Shown here in pieces: positions 33,435-41,509 of a DNA stretch of 51,386 nt. The stretch comes from an uncultured bacterium (GTDB lineage Bacteria > Verrucomicrobiota > Kiritimatiellia > RFP12 > UBA1067): assembly GCA_902764415.1 (NCBI GenBank), contig CACWVU010000016.1, forward strand, positions 1-51,386, given 5' to 3'. Numbering within the stretch: the first letter of the stretch is position 1; each line of letters begins with the position of its first letter. Below the pieces are notes generated by a model. It had not been told where the DNA came from and ran no database searches. It saw only the letters and a program-made list of their open reading frames with translations. Position numbers and translations under genes: made by a program.

Positions 33435-34249
33435 CGGTCGAGGCCTACGCCAAGGTCAACCTGACGCTGGAGGTGCTCGGCCTGCGGTCGGACGGCTACC
33501 ATGACCTCCGGTCCGTGGTGCTGCCGACTACGCTTGCCGACACCATCGAGGTCGAGCGGGCGGACGCCGTCTCCTCCGACTCCGGCATCCCCGGCGACCT
33601 CTGCGTCAAGGCGGCCGAGGCCCTGGGCGTCGGCGCGCGCATCCGCGTGGTCAAGCGCATACCGGCCGGCGGCGGACTCGGCGGCGGCAGCGCGGACGCG
33701 GCGGCGGTGCTGGTGGCGCTCAACTCCCTCTACGGACTCGGCCATTCGCCAGCGCACCTGGCCGAAATCGGCGCCGAAGTCGGCTCGGACGTCCCTGCGC
33801 TCGTCCTCGGACACATCCGCCGCGCGCCGGTGCTGATGGAAGGGCGGGGCGAGCGAGTCTCCCCGCTTCCCGCGATGCCGCTCGACCTGGTGCTTGCGTT
33901 CCCCGGCGTCCATTCCTCCACCCGCGAGGTGTTTTCCCGCTGGCGGCCCTCGCCGCCGCGCGACCGTGCCCCGACCATGCTTGCGGCCGACGCCATCCGC
34001 CGCGGCGACCTCGCCGCACTAGCCGCCGCGCTCGCCAACGACCTCGAACCCGCCGCGGCCGCGCTCCATCCCGAAATCGCCGCGGCGCTTGCGACCCTGC
34101 GCGCGGAAAATCCGCTCGCCGCCGCGATGACTGGCTCCGGTTCCACTGTTTTTGCGCTCGTCCGCTCGCCGGACGAAGCCGCCGCCGTCGCCGCCCGCCT
34201 CCGCGCCCGCGGCATTTCCGCCTCCCCCGCCCGCGACCTGCGCCCTTAG
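33431..34249 (+). CDS. ispE: 4-diphosphocytidyl-2-C-methyl-D-erythritol kinase
   Basis: The 272-aa GHMP kinase phosphorylates CDP-methylerythritol in the non-mevalonate isoprenoid pathway. It has AYAKVNLTLEVLG at the start, the ATP loop PAGGGLGGGSADAA and the C-terminal MTGSGSTVFAL motif. No ATG is available; TTG 33431 overlaps the previous stop (TTGA) and has GAGGGG upstream, so coupling is likely. Confidence 0.9.
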   Translation: MTVEAYAKVNLTLEVLGLRSDGYHDLRSVVLPTTLADTIEVERADAVSSDSGIPGDLCVKAAEALGVGARIRVVKRIPAGGGLGGGSADAAAVLVALNSLYGLGHSPAHLAEIGAEVGSDVPALVLGHIRRAPVLMEGRGERVSPLPAMPLDLVLAFPGVHSSTREVFSRWRPSPPRDRAPTMLAADAIRRGDLAALAAALANDLEPAAAALHPEIAAALATLRAENPLAAAMTGSGSTVFALVRSPDEAAAVAARLRARGISASPARDLRP

Positions 34250-34278
34250 CCGCGCCCGTCCCCAGCCCTGTCCCTATA

Positions 34279-34345
34279 GAAACAAAAGGGTCTGACCCTT
34301 TTGATGCTTACTGCGACATAACTGTATGGGGACAGACCCTGCGAC
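34279..34345. repeat. REP-like palindromic element A
   Basis: AAAAGGGTC-T-GACCCTTTT (34284-34302) is a perfect 9-bp palindrome around one base. It is preceded by GAAAC and followed by a tract with ACTGTATGGGGACAGACC. The 14-nt GAAACAAAAGGGTC recurs exactly at 39416-39429. Such GGGTCAGACCC motifs are typical of REP sequences tied to RAYT transposases. It could also end the ispE transcript. Confidence 0.6.
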
Positions 34346-34397
34346 TTTACGAACTCTACATATCGTAAAAGCGGATGCGCTATCTGGGGTGCTGTTT

Positions 34398-34406
34398 TGG
34401 TATAAT
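34398..34406 (+). promoter_or_regulatory. extended -10 promoter of the GH2 gene
   Basis: TGGTATAAT ends at 34406, with a predicted +1 at 34413, one base before the ATG. No ribosome site can exist on this transcript. Confidence 0.75.
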
Positions 34407-34413
34407 ACACGCC

Positions 34414-37143
34414 ATGATGAACGCAGTTAAAGTGCCCGTGCGGGTTTGCGCCTGCGCCGCGGCGATGATGGCTGTTATGCCGGCGCAGTCGGTCACCTAC
34501 GGATTCCGCGCGCGGCATCCGGCGGTGGTGAACCCGGTCCTCGGCGAGGAGAACACGATCTCGCTCCGCGGCGAATGGGATTTCGCTACCGCCAACGAGT
34601 TCTCGAAGACGAATCACTTCCAGCCACACGTCTCGGCCGTTACCACCGGCTGGCAGCGGAAGATCCGCGTGCCGTCGATGTGGGAGGCAGAGGGCGTCGG
34701 CGAGGAGGGGATGGGCGAGTGCTGGGACGTGCTGAGCGACGAGAACCACAAGCCGGTCCGCCACAAGTTCATGGGCTGGGGCCGCTACCGCAGGACAGTC
34801 GTGATCCCCGAGGAATGGCGCGGCAAGCGCATCTGGCTGAAGGTCGGCGGCGTCAAGGCGGCGGGGTGGTTCTACTTCAACCGGCGGCCGGTCGCGTGCG
34901 TCTACAACTACTGCGGGACGGAGAAGTACGAGATAACCGACCTCGTCGAGTTCGGCGCGGAGAACGTCGTCGTCGCCCAGGTCTCGAACGCGCAGCCGTC
35001 GCGCAAGGGGCTGATGAGCGCGATGCACAAGTGGGGCGGGATCTACCGCGACGTCGAGATCGAGGCGACGCCGCAGACATTTATCGATGACGCCTGGGTG
35101 CGCGGCGACTTCGACAAGAAGGAGGCTGAGGTGCGCGTGAAAGTGTGCACGCCGGTAATCTCGAGCAATATCCCCGTCGCTCGCGTGACGATTGAAGGAT
35201 CGGAAGGGGCGCAGTTCACCGCAACCACGTCTTGCTTTGAATCTCGCACGGGCGGTGAAACCGTTCTGCGAGTCCCGCTCGCCGACTTCCGCCCCTGGTC
35301 GCCCGAAAGCCCCAACCTCTACACGGCGAAGGTCGAGCTGGTCGTCGGCGGCGAGGTGGTGCAGACCCGGCGCGAGCGCTTCGGCGTTCGGAAGCTCGAG
35401 GTGCGCGGCAAGGAGCTCTACCTCAACAACCGCCCGTTCTTCGTCCGCGGCTTCGGCGATGACCACGTCTATCCGCTTTCCGGCGCGACGGTGCCGGACG
35501 TCGGCGTCCACCGCGCCCATCTCGCCAAGGCGCGGGCGGCGGGCTTCAACTTCGTGCGCCTGCACACCCACTGCGAGGTGCCGGAGTACTTCGAGGCGGC
35601 GGACGAGCTTGGGATCATGGTCGAGGCGGAGCTGCCGTACTACAACGACCAGACCTGCGAGGGGTTCGAGTTCGACCCCGTACGAGAGGCGACCGAGCTC
35701 TGGGCGAACTTCCGCCGCCACCCGTCGTTCGCCGTCTACTCGATGGGCAACGAGGGCACGTTCGGGCAGGACCTCGACGCCTACCTGCACCGGTACATCA
35801 AGGCGATGGACCCCGACCGGCTGAAGATCAACCAGGACAGCCACATCCCGTTCTACAACCCGCCCGAGTCGGCGGACTTCGTCGGCGGGCCGATCGACGT
35901 CTGGGAGCGCGGCTCGTTCAACCCCGAGCGGCCGTTCGTCAACCACGAATACCTCAACCTCTGCGTGAAGCTCGACAGCCGCGGGGAGCCGCGCTACACC
36001 GGCGCTTGGATGCCGCCGGTCACGCGGGAAGCCCGCGCGAAGTGGCTCGCCGGCTTCGGGGTCGGCATGGAGTGGGGCGACCGGCTGCAGCACGCCCAGC
36101 ACCGGCTGCAGGCGTTCTACCAGAAGCGCGGGATCGAGGCCGCCCGCGCCGACCCCTACTGCGACGGGTACGTCTTCTGGACCATCGTCGACGTGGTCGT
36201 CGCGCAGCACGCGTCGTATACCGCGCAGGGGCTGTTCGACCCGTTCTGGGAGGTGAAGGACGGCGGGCTCAGCCCCGAGCAGTTCGCCGTGTTCAACTCC
36301 CCGGCCTGCGTGCTTGCCGACTTCGCGCCGGACGGCAACATCCTCGTCTCCGGCCAGACCCTTTCGGCGAAGGTCAAGTTCGCCGACTACCGCGAGAAGC
36401 CGCTGCCGGTCGACGGGCTGACCTGGACGCTTTCCGCCGGCGGCAAGGTCCTCGCGGAAGGGCGTGAGGACGGGATTGAGGGGTTCTCGGTCGTGGTCCC
36501 CGAGCTCGAGAAACCGGTCAAGGCGACGCTCGGCGTGACGATCTCCGGCGTCGGGAACGCCTGGGATTTCTGGCTGTTCCCGAAGCGCGAAAAGAAGGCG
36601 CTTGCCGGCGTCGCGGTCGCGGACGCGCTCTACGACCGCCTCTCCGAAGTCTACTCCGGGCTGATGCGCGAAGGCGACGCCGCCGGCGCTGCGGTTGTGG
36701 TGGCCCCGGCGAAGAGCGCGCTCGCGGCGGCGGCGCTCGAGCGCGGGCAGCGGGTGGTCGCGATCGGTCCGGCGGAAGGCAAGCCGAACGTCAGCCTCGG
36801 CTGGTGGTTCATGGGCAAGCAGGTCGGCACCGCGCTTGCCGACAGCCCCGTGTTCGGCGACCTGCCGAAGGACCCGTATCTCACCAAGCTCTTCTTCCGC
36901 ATCCTCAAGACCGGGGAGAAGCTGCCGCTGCCGGGGCTCGTCGACGACGACATCTTCATGCTCGGCGAAGGCGGGCGCGACATGTTCCTCTACCTTGGCC
37001 AGGCGAAAAGCGGGCAGGGGAAGGTGCTCATGTCGAGCGGGCTCGACCTTCTGTCGCTCACTCCGGAGGCGGTCTCGCTCCTCGACGGCATGATCGCCTA
37101 CGCGCAGAGCCCCGCCTTCGAGCCGAAGGGCAGTCTTAAATAG
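34414..37143 (+). CDS. secreted glycoside hydrolase family 2 enzyme
   Basis: The 909-aa protein has a signal peptide (VRVCACAAAMMAVMPAQS), then the GH2 order: jelly-roll sugar-binding domain (WGRYRRTVVIPEEW, GGIYRDVEIE), immunoglobulin-like domain, and TIM barrel. In the barrel, E447 in MGNEG is the likely acid/base and E512 in VNHEYLN the candidate nucleophile. GFNFVRLHTHCEVPEYF is the usual barrel strand. A ~270-residue C-terminal extension is unassigned. It probably acts in the periplasm as a beta-galactosidase- or beta-glucuronidase-like enzyme on host or plant glycans; the substrate is not evident. Confidence 0.85.
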   Translation: MMNAVKVPVRVCACAAAMMAVMPAQSVTYGFRARHPAVVNPVLGEENTISLRGEWDFATANEFSKTNHFQPHVSAVTTGWQRKIRVPSMWEAEGVGEEGMGECWDVLSDENHKPVRHKFMGWGRYRRTVVIPEEWRGKRIWLKVGGVKAAGWFYFNRRPVACVYNYCGTEKYEITDLVEFGAENVVVAQVSNAQPSRKGLMSAMHKWGGIYRDVEIEATPQTFIDDAWVRGDFDKKEAEVRVKVCTPVISSNIPVARVTIEGSEGAQFTATTSCFESRTGGETVLRVPLADFRPWSPESPNLYTAKVELVVGGEVVQTRRERFGVRKLEVRGKELYLNNRPFFVRGFGDDHVYPLSGATVPDVGVHRAHLAKARAAGFNFVRLHTHCEVPEYFEAADELGIMVEAELPYYNDQTCEGFEFDPVREATELWANFRRHPSFAVYSMGNEGTFGQDLDAYLHRYIKAMDPDRLKINQDSHIPFYNPPESADFVGGPIDVWERGSFNPERPFVNHEYLNLCVKLDSRGEPRYTGAWMPPVTREARAKWLAGFGVGMEWGDRLQHAQHRLQAFYQKRGIEAARADPYCDGYVFWTIVDVVVAQHASYTAQGLFDPFWEVKDGGLSPEQFAVFNSPACVLADFAPDGNILVSGQTLSAKVKFADYREKPLPVDGLTWTLSAGGKVLAEGREDGIEGFSVVVPELEKPVKATLGVTISGVGNAWDFWLFPKREKKALAGVAVADALYDRLSEVYSGLMREGDAAGAAVVVAPAKSALAAAALERGQRVVAIGPAEGKPNVSLGWWFMGKQVGTALADSPVFGDLPKDPYLTKLFFRILKTGEKLPLPGLVDDDIFMLGEGGRDMFLYLGQAKSGQGKVLMSSGLDLLSLTPEAVSLLDGMIAYAQSPAFEPKGSLK

Positions 37144-37280
37144 CCTTTTGTGGTAGTTTAGAAACTCCGATGGTTGGGGCTCTCGCGGCCTTCGGCTGTC
37201 TCGCTTCGCTCGGCTGTCCCGCTTCGCAGCTTCGCCCATGACAACCCAACTTACGATTCCTTTGTAGCCAGGTTTAATAT

Positions 37281-37346
37281 CTGGGGGCTGCGCCCCCAGA
37301 CCCCCGAATTGCGAACTTTCCCCATACCCCTGCGGCGAAGCCGCAG
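37281..37346. repeat. two perfect intergenic hairpins (REP-like)
   Basis: CTGGGGGC-TGC-GCCCCCAG (37281-37299) is followed by ACCCCC and then CTGCGGC-GAA-GCCGCAG (37330-37346). A short CCATGG repeat follows. The first has the look of a REP palindrome. The stretch 37144-37280 before it holds only imperfect TTCGC/GGCTGTC repeats and no gene. Confidence 0.6.
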
Positions 37347-37382
37347 ATAAATAACCATGGTCACCATGGCCGTGTTGAGCGA

Positions 37383-37463
37383 ATGTTATGTGCGAAGCGC
37401 TGTCCATTCTGCGGAGCGGAAATGCACCGAAGAGGAACAAAATGGCCTTCCGTATATGATTAA
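37383..37463 (+). pseudogene. 26-codon zinc-ribbon fragment (CPFCG)
   Basis: ATG 37383 opens a short frame beginning MLCAKRCPFCGAEMHRRG, a half zinc ribbon of the type found at the start of many small phage or regulatory proteins. It lacks the second CxxC and has no ribosome site, so it is probably a gene remnant carried in repeat DNA. Confidence 0.35.
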
Positions 37464-37625
37464 CTGTATAAGCATAGTGTTGAATGGGCGAAACCATCGC
37501 GGCACCTTGCGCATATCCCCCGAGCGGAGCGAGTCCGCGAAGCGGATGCCCTGGCAGGGGTGCAGTTTGCGCGGCGGTTTGCGCGGCGGATTGAATTTCG
37601 TCCGCGCCACCTTGCATTTGACTGC
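37450..37625. repeat. dispersed repeat element B, copy 1
   Basis: In order the region holds GTATATGATTAACTGTATAAGC, then CGCGGCACCTTGCGC, then GCGCGGCGGTTTGCGC, and finally CCGCGCCACCTTGC. The first three recur in the same order at 39441-39540. The element has no coding capacity. Confidence 0.55.
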
Positions 37626-37641
37626 ATAAAGGGAGATGTGA

Positions 37642-37647
37642 TATACT
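37642..37647 (+). promoter_or_regulatory. -10 box (TATACT) of the secreted LRR-like gene
   Basis: TATACT lies 30 nt before the ATG, with an AAAGGA ribosome site between. The predicted start is near 37654. It differs from the usual TGGTATAAT form. Confidence 0.5.
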
Positions 37648-37676
37648 ATACTTAGGTTCTAACAAAGGAACATTTC

Positions 37677-39413
37677 ATGGCAACTTCACGAAATCATCTC
37701 GGCCTTCTGGTCGCCGTCTTACTTCTCTGCTGCGCGTCGGCCGCTAATGCCGCGGCAGATTGGACAGTCGGCCCGGTGACGGACTGGGCCGCCAACCCGA
37801 GCAATCTCCTGTACACCGCGACAATTAGCTCGTCGTCGTTCGCCAGGTTGTCCGACGGCAAGCTTGAGGCATTCGCCCAAACAGGAAACAATTCAGTCCT
37901 CTCGTGGACGCTCCCTCGCGCGGGCACCGTCTACGCCGTTAATGTGTTCACGAAGTTCTCGGACGCGGGGCGAGACGGCTTTGACATTGCAAAACTCGAG
38001 GTGAAGAAATCGGGTTCAAACGACTGGATTGATCTTGGCGCTCAGGAAGTTGCGTATGCCACCAAATATCTCGACGGCGGTAACATCGCCCATGATGGCC
38101 ATAGGGGGTCGTTCTACGCGATCTACAAGGATTCGGCCGATGTCCCTCTGGCAACGGATGTCGTCGCCTTCCGCCTCACTTTTGGCCCCCACCAAGACAA
38201 CGATGGATCCTGGTATGGTGAAATAGAACTTGTTGGCTATACTGACGCTGGGTGGAGTCTCTCTGTGACTCAACCGGCTTCGCTGCTTGGTTCTGTGGCG
38301 ATTTCGCCGTCTTCACCGGACGGCTACTACGCACCTGGCACAGTGGTCACGCTTACCCTCGACAAGACGAATGACGTCGAATTCATCAAGTGGACTGGCG
38401 ATGTTCCCGAAGCCGACATTGCCACTACGCCACTTGCCCTTACAATAGATCGTTCCAGAAAGGTCTCGTTAGTCTTGAAGGCGCCATATTTCGTAGTAGA
38501 TGGCTCATACATCACAGATGGATTGCAGAAATATAGCATGACTCGTTCCGGCAGCGAGATTAGCATCACCGGATGCTCTTCCGTGGGCAGCAATAGCGTC
38601 ATGGACGCTTCGCTGCCGGTGAAGGGCGGATATTCGATCGTCTCAATCGGTGGATGCACGGGATCCGGCGCGAAAACACTTCTGCTTCCCGAGACCATAA
38701 AAACTCTCGCACATCGCGCATTCGTCAACACCCCGCTAACAAGCGTATCTCCTATGTTTCCCGATTCGCTTACCACCTTCGGCGGCGGATGCTTCGCCGA
38801 CTCCAGCAACATTCGGGGGAATGTCCGCCTCGGCTTTGGAACCGACTCGGGCGGAGCGCCGCTTCCGATTACGTTCGGGATTCATGACACCACCTCTGCC
38901 GGCGTTCAGCGGGGTCTCCAGTTCCAGGGACCGGCACTTGGGCCAGACATCTTGCTTGGTCCAGGCGTAACGGCGATTCCGTCTTACACCTTCCGCAACT
39001 GCTCCATCGTGACCAACCTTTCTCTCGGCGCCAACTTGTCCTCCCTCAAGGCGAATGCCTTCGAGCAGCTCGGCAAAAGCGCCAATGCGAGCGTCGTGTT
39101 CGAGGGGGACAAACCGACGCTTGAGGCCTCGGCATTTTCGGCTACGACTCCCGCCAAGGTTCGCTTCCTCGTTCCATGGAATGGCGGTAGCAAATACCCA
39201 GCGTGGGCGGCGTTCCTGACCGACACAGCCAAGGTGACGCCGTGGGATTCGCTGACCTCGGAGCAGCAGGCGTCCTACTGGACGAATTTCCCGAAGAGCA
39301 ACGCCGACACGTTTAGGCCTTACGGCATGATGGCGGCCGCTTCCGATGGGCTGCCGGCCGGCTCGTGGATCTGCGTCAAGAAGTCGAGCGGGTTCTTCTT
39401 CTTCGTGCACTAA
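37677..39413 (+). CDS. secreted surface protein with bacterial-repeat and LRR_5-like regions
   Basis: The 578-aa protein has a clear signal peptide (LLVAVLLLCCASAANA). Residues 30-190 look like a discoidin/F5-8-type beta-sandwich (WTLPRAGTVYAVNVFTKFSD). A ~70-residue 'bacterial repeat' domain follows (YYAPGTVVTLTLDKTNDVEF). The C-terminal half has BspA-type leucine-rich repeat character (LPETIKTLAHRAF, ITAIPSYTFRNC). The very C-terminus, ICVKKSSGFFFFVH, is hydrophobic and odd. It is likely an extracellular adhesin or polysaccharide-binding protein. The neighbourhood is carbohydrate-related and repeat-rich. Confidence 0.65.
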   Translation: MATSRNHLGLLVAVLLLCCASAANAAADWTVGPVTDWAANPSNLLYTATISSSSFARLSDGKLEAFAQTGNNSVLSWTLPRAGTVYAVNVFTKFSDAGRDGFDIAKLEVKKSGSNDWIDLGAQEVAYATKYLDGGNIAHDGHRGSFYAIYKDSADVPLATDVVAFRLTFGPHQDNDGSWYGEIELVGYTDAGWSLSVTQPASLLGSVAISPSSPDGYYAPGTVVTLTLDKTNDVEFIKWTGDVPEADIATTPLALTIDRSRKVSLVLKAPYFVVDGSYITDGLQKYSMTRSGSEISITGCSSVGSNSVMDASLPVKGGYSIVSIGGCTGSGAKTLLLPETIKTLAHRAFVNTPLTSVSPMFPDSLTTFGGGCFADSSNIRGNVRLGFGTDSGGAPLPITFGIHDTTSAGVQRGLQFQGPALGPDILLGPGVTAIPSYTFRNCSIVTNLSLGANLSSLKANAFEQLGKSANASVVFEGDKPTLEASAFSATTPAKVRFLVPWNGGSKYPAWAAFLTDTAKVTPWDSLTSEQQASYWTNFPKSNADTFRPYGMMAAASDGLPAGSWICVKKSSGFFFFVH

Positions 39414-39415
39414 GA

Positions 39416-39546
39416 GAAACAAAAGGGTCAGACCCTTCTGTATATGTTTTACTGTATATGCTTGGAGGAATGTGGCTGGACTCCGCGGCAGATTTCGCGG
39501 CAGATTTATTTCGCGGCACCTTGCGCGGCGGTTTGCGCTCGCGCTG
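39416..39546. repeat. REP-like palindrome plus dispersed element B, copy 2
   Basis: GAAACAAAAGGGTC with GACCCTT (39416-39437) is followed by GTATATGTTTTACTGTATATGC, CGCGGCACCTTGCGC and GCGGCGGTTTGCGC. This is the same order as copy 1 at 37450-37625 but with a shorter interior. It runs directly into the frame of an esterase fragment. Confidence 0.6.
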
Positions 39547-39888
39547 TCGGTTGTTTCCGCCGACGGCTCCTGGTGGGCCAAGCGACTTGCCGAGATGGGC
39601 GCGAAGGGCGAGGAATGGCTGCGCAGGTGGGACGCCAGCGTCTACCTTCCTGACGCGAAGTGTCCGTTCCTCTTCGTGTCGGGCGAGGACGATCCGTTCT
39701 TCAGGCTGGAGATGCTGAAGAAGTCCGCCGGGCTCGTCAAGGGGCCGGTGTCCTGGGACTTGCGCAAGACGATGGTCCACAGCCAGGAGGCGGGGGCGGC
39801 GCCGGAGTCCATCCGCGCCTTTGCCGACCACTGGTTCTTCGGCAAGCCGCTTGCGTTGCCAACGACAGGGAAAGGGGCCGGAAAATGA
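39547..39888 (+). pseudogene. C-terminal fragment of an acetyl-xylan-esterase/dienelactone-hydrolase-like protein
   Basis: About 113 residues match the end of an alpha/beta hydrolase: SVYLPDAKCPFLFVSGEDDP carries the catalytic-Asp loop region, and EAGAAPESIRAFADHWF the terminal helix. The nucleophile half is missing, and repeat element B stands in its place. It is therefore a 5'-truncated pseudogene, probably through repeat-mediated deletion. Its stop still overlaps the ATG of the next gene, preserving the old operon joint. Confidence 0.7.
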
Positions 39889-41024
39889 AATCGGGAACTG
39901 AAACTGCCGCGGTGGAGACGAAGGGCGCTGGACGCCTGGCGTCGCTTGACGCCGTCCGCGGCTTCGACATGTTCTTCATCATGGGCGGCGAGGGACTGGT
40001 CGTGGCGCTCGCGGCGCTCTTCGGCTTTCCGGACTTCGGCAAGTCGTTCGACCATGTTCCGTGGGACGGCCTTCAGTTCATGGACACCATCTTCCCCACC
40101 TTCCTCTTCCTCGCCGGCGTCACGTTTCCGTTCTCGGCGGCGAAGAGCCGCGAGCGCGGTGCAACCGACCGCCAGATCGCGCTCAAGGCGCTGCGCCGCT
40201 GCGCGCTGCTGGTCCTGCTGGGGCTTGTGCACGATGGCCCGCTCCTCCACTTCGACTTCGCGCACCTGCGCGTGTGGAGCGTCCTCGGGCGCATCGGCAT
40301 CGCCTGGTTCGCCGCGGCGCTCCTCTACCTCTGGTTCGGGACGAAGGCGCGCGCCGGAATCGCCGCGGCGGTCCTGGCCGGAGTCGTGGCCTTCACGCGT
40401 CTGGTGGTCGCGCCAGATGCGCCGCCCGGCGCGAGCCCGTTCTCGCCCGAGGGCAACTTCGGCTGCTGGCTCGACCGCGCGCTCACTGCCGGCCACACCT
40501 TCAAGCCGCTCTTCGATCCAGAGGGCTTCGCCGGCATGCTGCCGGCGGTGGTGACGGCGATGCTCGGCATGTTCGCGGGCGAGATCGTCCGCCGCGGCGG
40601 CGTCTCGCCGAAGCGCCGGTGCCTCGACCTCGCGGCGCTTGGCGCGGCGCTGCTCGCGCTGGGTCTGGCGGTCGTGCCGTTCTCGCCGCTGAACAAGGCG
40701 CTGTGGTCGCCGAGCTTTGTGCTGGTGGTCGGCGCCTACTCGACGTTCATCTTCCTCGCGTTCTACGCCGTCATCGACGTCCTTGGTTTCGTGAAGTGGT
40801 CGTTCCCGTTCAAGGTGATCGGCATGAACTCGATCGCCATCTACATGGCGCAGGTGGTGATCGGCGGGTGGAAGGCGAACGACTTCCTCTTCAGCTGGGC
40901 GTGGCGGCACCTGCCCGAGTCCTGCGGCGACCTGAAGCGGGTGCTCATGAACCTCGGCTACACCGTCGTCTGCTGGCTGTTCCTCTACTTCCTCTACCGC
41001 AAGAACACCTTCCTGAAGGTGTAG
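39885..41024 (+). CDS. NagX/HGSNAT-like membrane acyltransferase (DUF5009 type)
   Basis: The 379-aa polytopic protein begins with a cytosolic tail, then RLASLDAVRGFDMFFIMGGE, the family opening. Around 10 hydrophobic helices follow with conserved blocks (DTIFPTFLFLAGVTFPFS, RVWSVLGRIGIAWFAAALLY, FPFKVIGMNSIAIYM). Relatives acetylate glucosamine-containing sugars across membranes or transport them. Together with the esterase relic and GH2 gene it points to polysaccharide use. Confidence 0.82.
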   Translation: MKSGTETAAVETKGAGRLASLDAVRGFDMFFIMGGEGLVVALAALFGFPDFGKSFDHVPWDGLQFMDTIFPTFLFLAGVTFPFSAAKSRERGATDRQIALKALRRCALLVLLGLVHDGPLLHFDFAHLRVWSVLGRIGIAWFAAALLYLWFGTKARAGIAAAVLAGVVAFTRLVVAPDAPPGASPFSPEGNFGCWLDRALTAGHTFKPLFDPEGFAGMLPAVVTAMLGMFAGEIVRRGGVSPKRRCLDLAALGAALLALGLAVVPFSPLNKALWSPSFVLVVGAYSTFIFLAFYAVIDVLGFVKWSFPFKVIGMNSIAIYMAQVVIGGWKANDFLFSWAWRHLPESCGDLKRVLMNLGYTVVCWLFLYFLYRKNTFLKV

Positions 41025-41062
41025 CGGGAGCTGCGAGCCGCAAATAATCTCCACTCCCCCTA

Positions 41063-41092
41063 TTGACGGATGGCATGGAAAATTGATACAAT
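41063..41092 (+). promoter_or_regulatory. promoter of the RRM gene
   Basis: TTGACG (41063-41068) and TACAAT (41087-41092) are separated by 18 nt. Unlike most promoters here it has a good -35 and no extended -10. The leader to the ATG at 41162 is about 60 nt. Confidence 0.65.
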
Positions 41093-41161
41093 CTGCGTGT
41101 TCGCCGGAGAAGGCGGGTGCCTTCGCGGCGGACGAACAAAACAAAGAAGGAAAAAGATCAG

Positions 41162-41500
41162 ATGGAAATCTATGTTGGTAACCTCGCGTACGCGACGACC
41201 GACGATGGTCTGAAGGCGGCGTTCGCGCAGTTTGGCGAAGTTACCGCCGTTCGCGTTGTCACCGATCGCATGACCGGTCGCAGCAAGGGATTCGGCTTCG
41301 TCACGATGCCCGACGCCGCTCAGGCGCAGGCTGCGATTGACGCGCTGAACGGACACGAGCTCGACGGGCGCACCGTGCGCGTCAACGAGTCGCAGCCCAA
41401 GCCCCGCGAAGAGCGCGGCGGTTTCGGCGGCGGCCGCGGCGGCTACGGCGGGCGCGGCGGCTACGGCGACCGCGGCCCGCGCCGCGAGACCCGCTGGTAG
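41162..41500 (+). CDS. RRM-type RNA-binding protein with Gly/Arg tail
   Basis: The 112-aa protein is a single RRM with RNP2 IYVGNLAY at residues 3-10 and RNP1 KGFGFVTM near 43-50, followed by a Gly-Gly-Tyr/Arg tail. Such proteins bind single-stranded RNA and are often cold-induced in cyanobacteria and PVC bacteria. ATG 41162 is preceded by AAGGAAAAA. Confidence 0.93.
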   Translation: MEIYVGNLAYATTDDGLKAAFAQFGEVTAVRVVTDRMTGRSKGFGFVTMPDAAQAQAAIDALNGHELDGRTVRVNESQPKPREERGGFGGGRGGYGGRGGYGDRGPRRETRW

Positions 41501-41509
41501 TCTTCCAGC

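Noticed and set aside
34246..37665. 1139-codon minus-strand open frame opposite the GH2 gene
   Set aside because: It is the mirror of a GC-rich gene. Its composition is monotonous (Leu, Arg, Ala, Val, Glu, Asp) and the plus-strand GH2 protein has clear catalytic motifs and a signal peptide.
39346..39546. Upstream extension of the esterase fragment as a real N-terminus
   Set aside because: The extra codons read repeat element B and the end of the LRR-like gene in another frame. They do not resemble an alpha/beta hydrolase.
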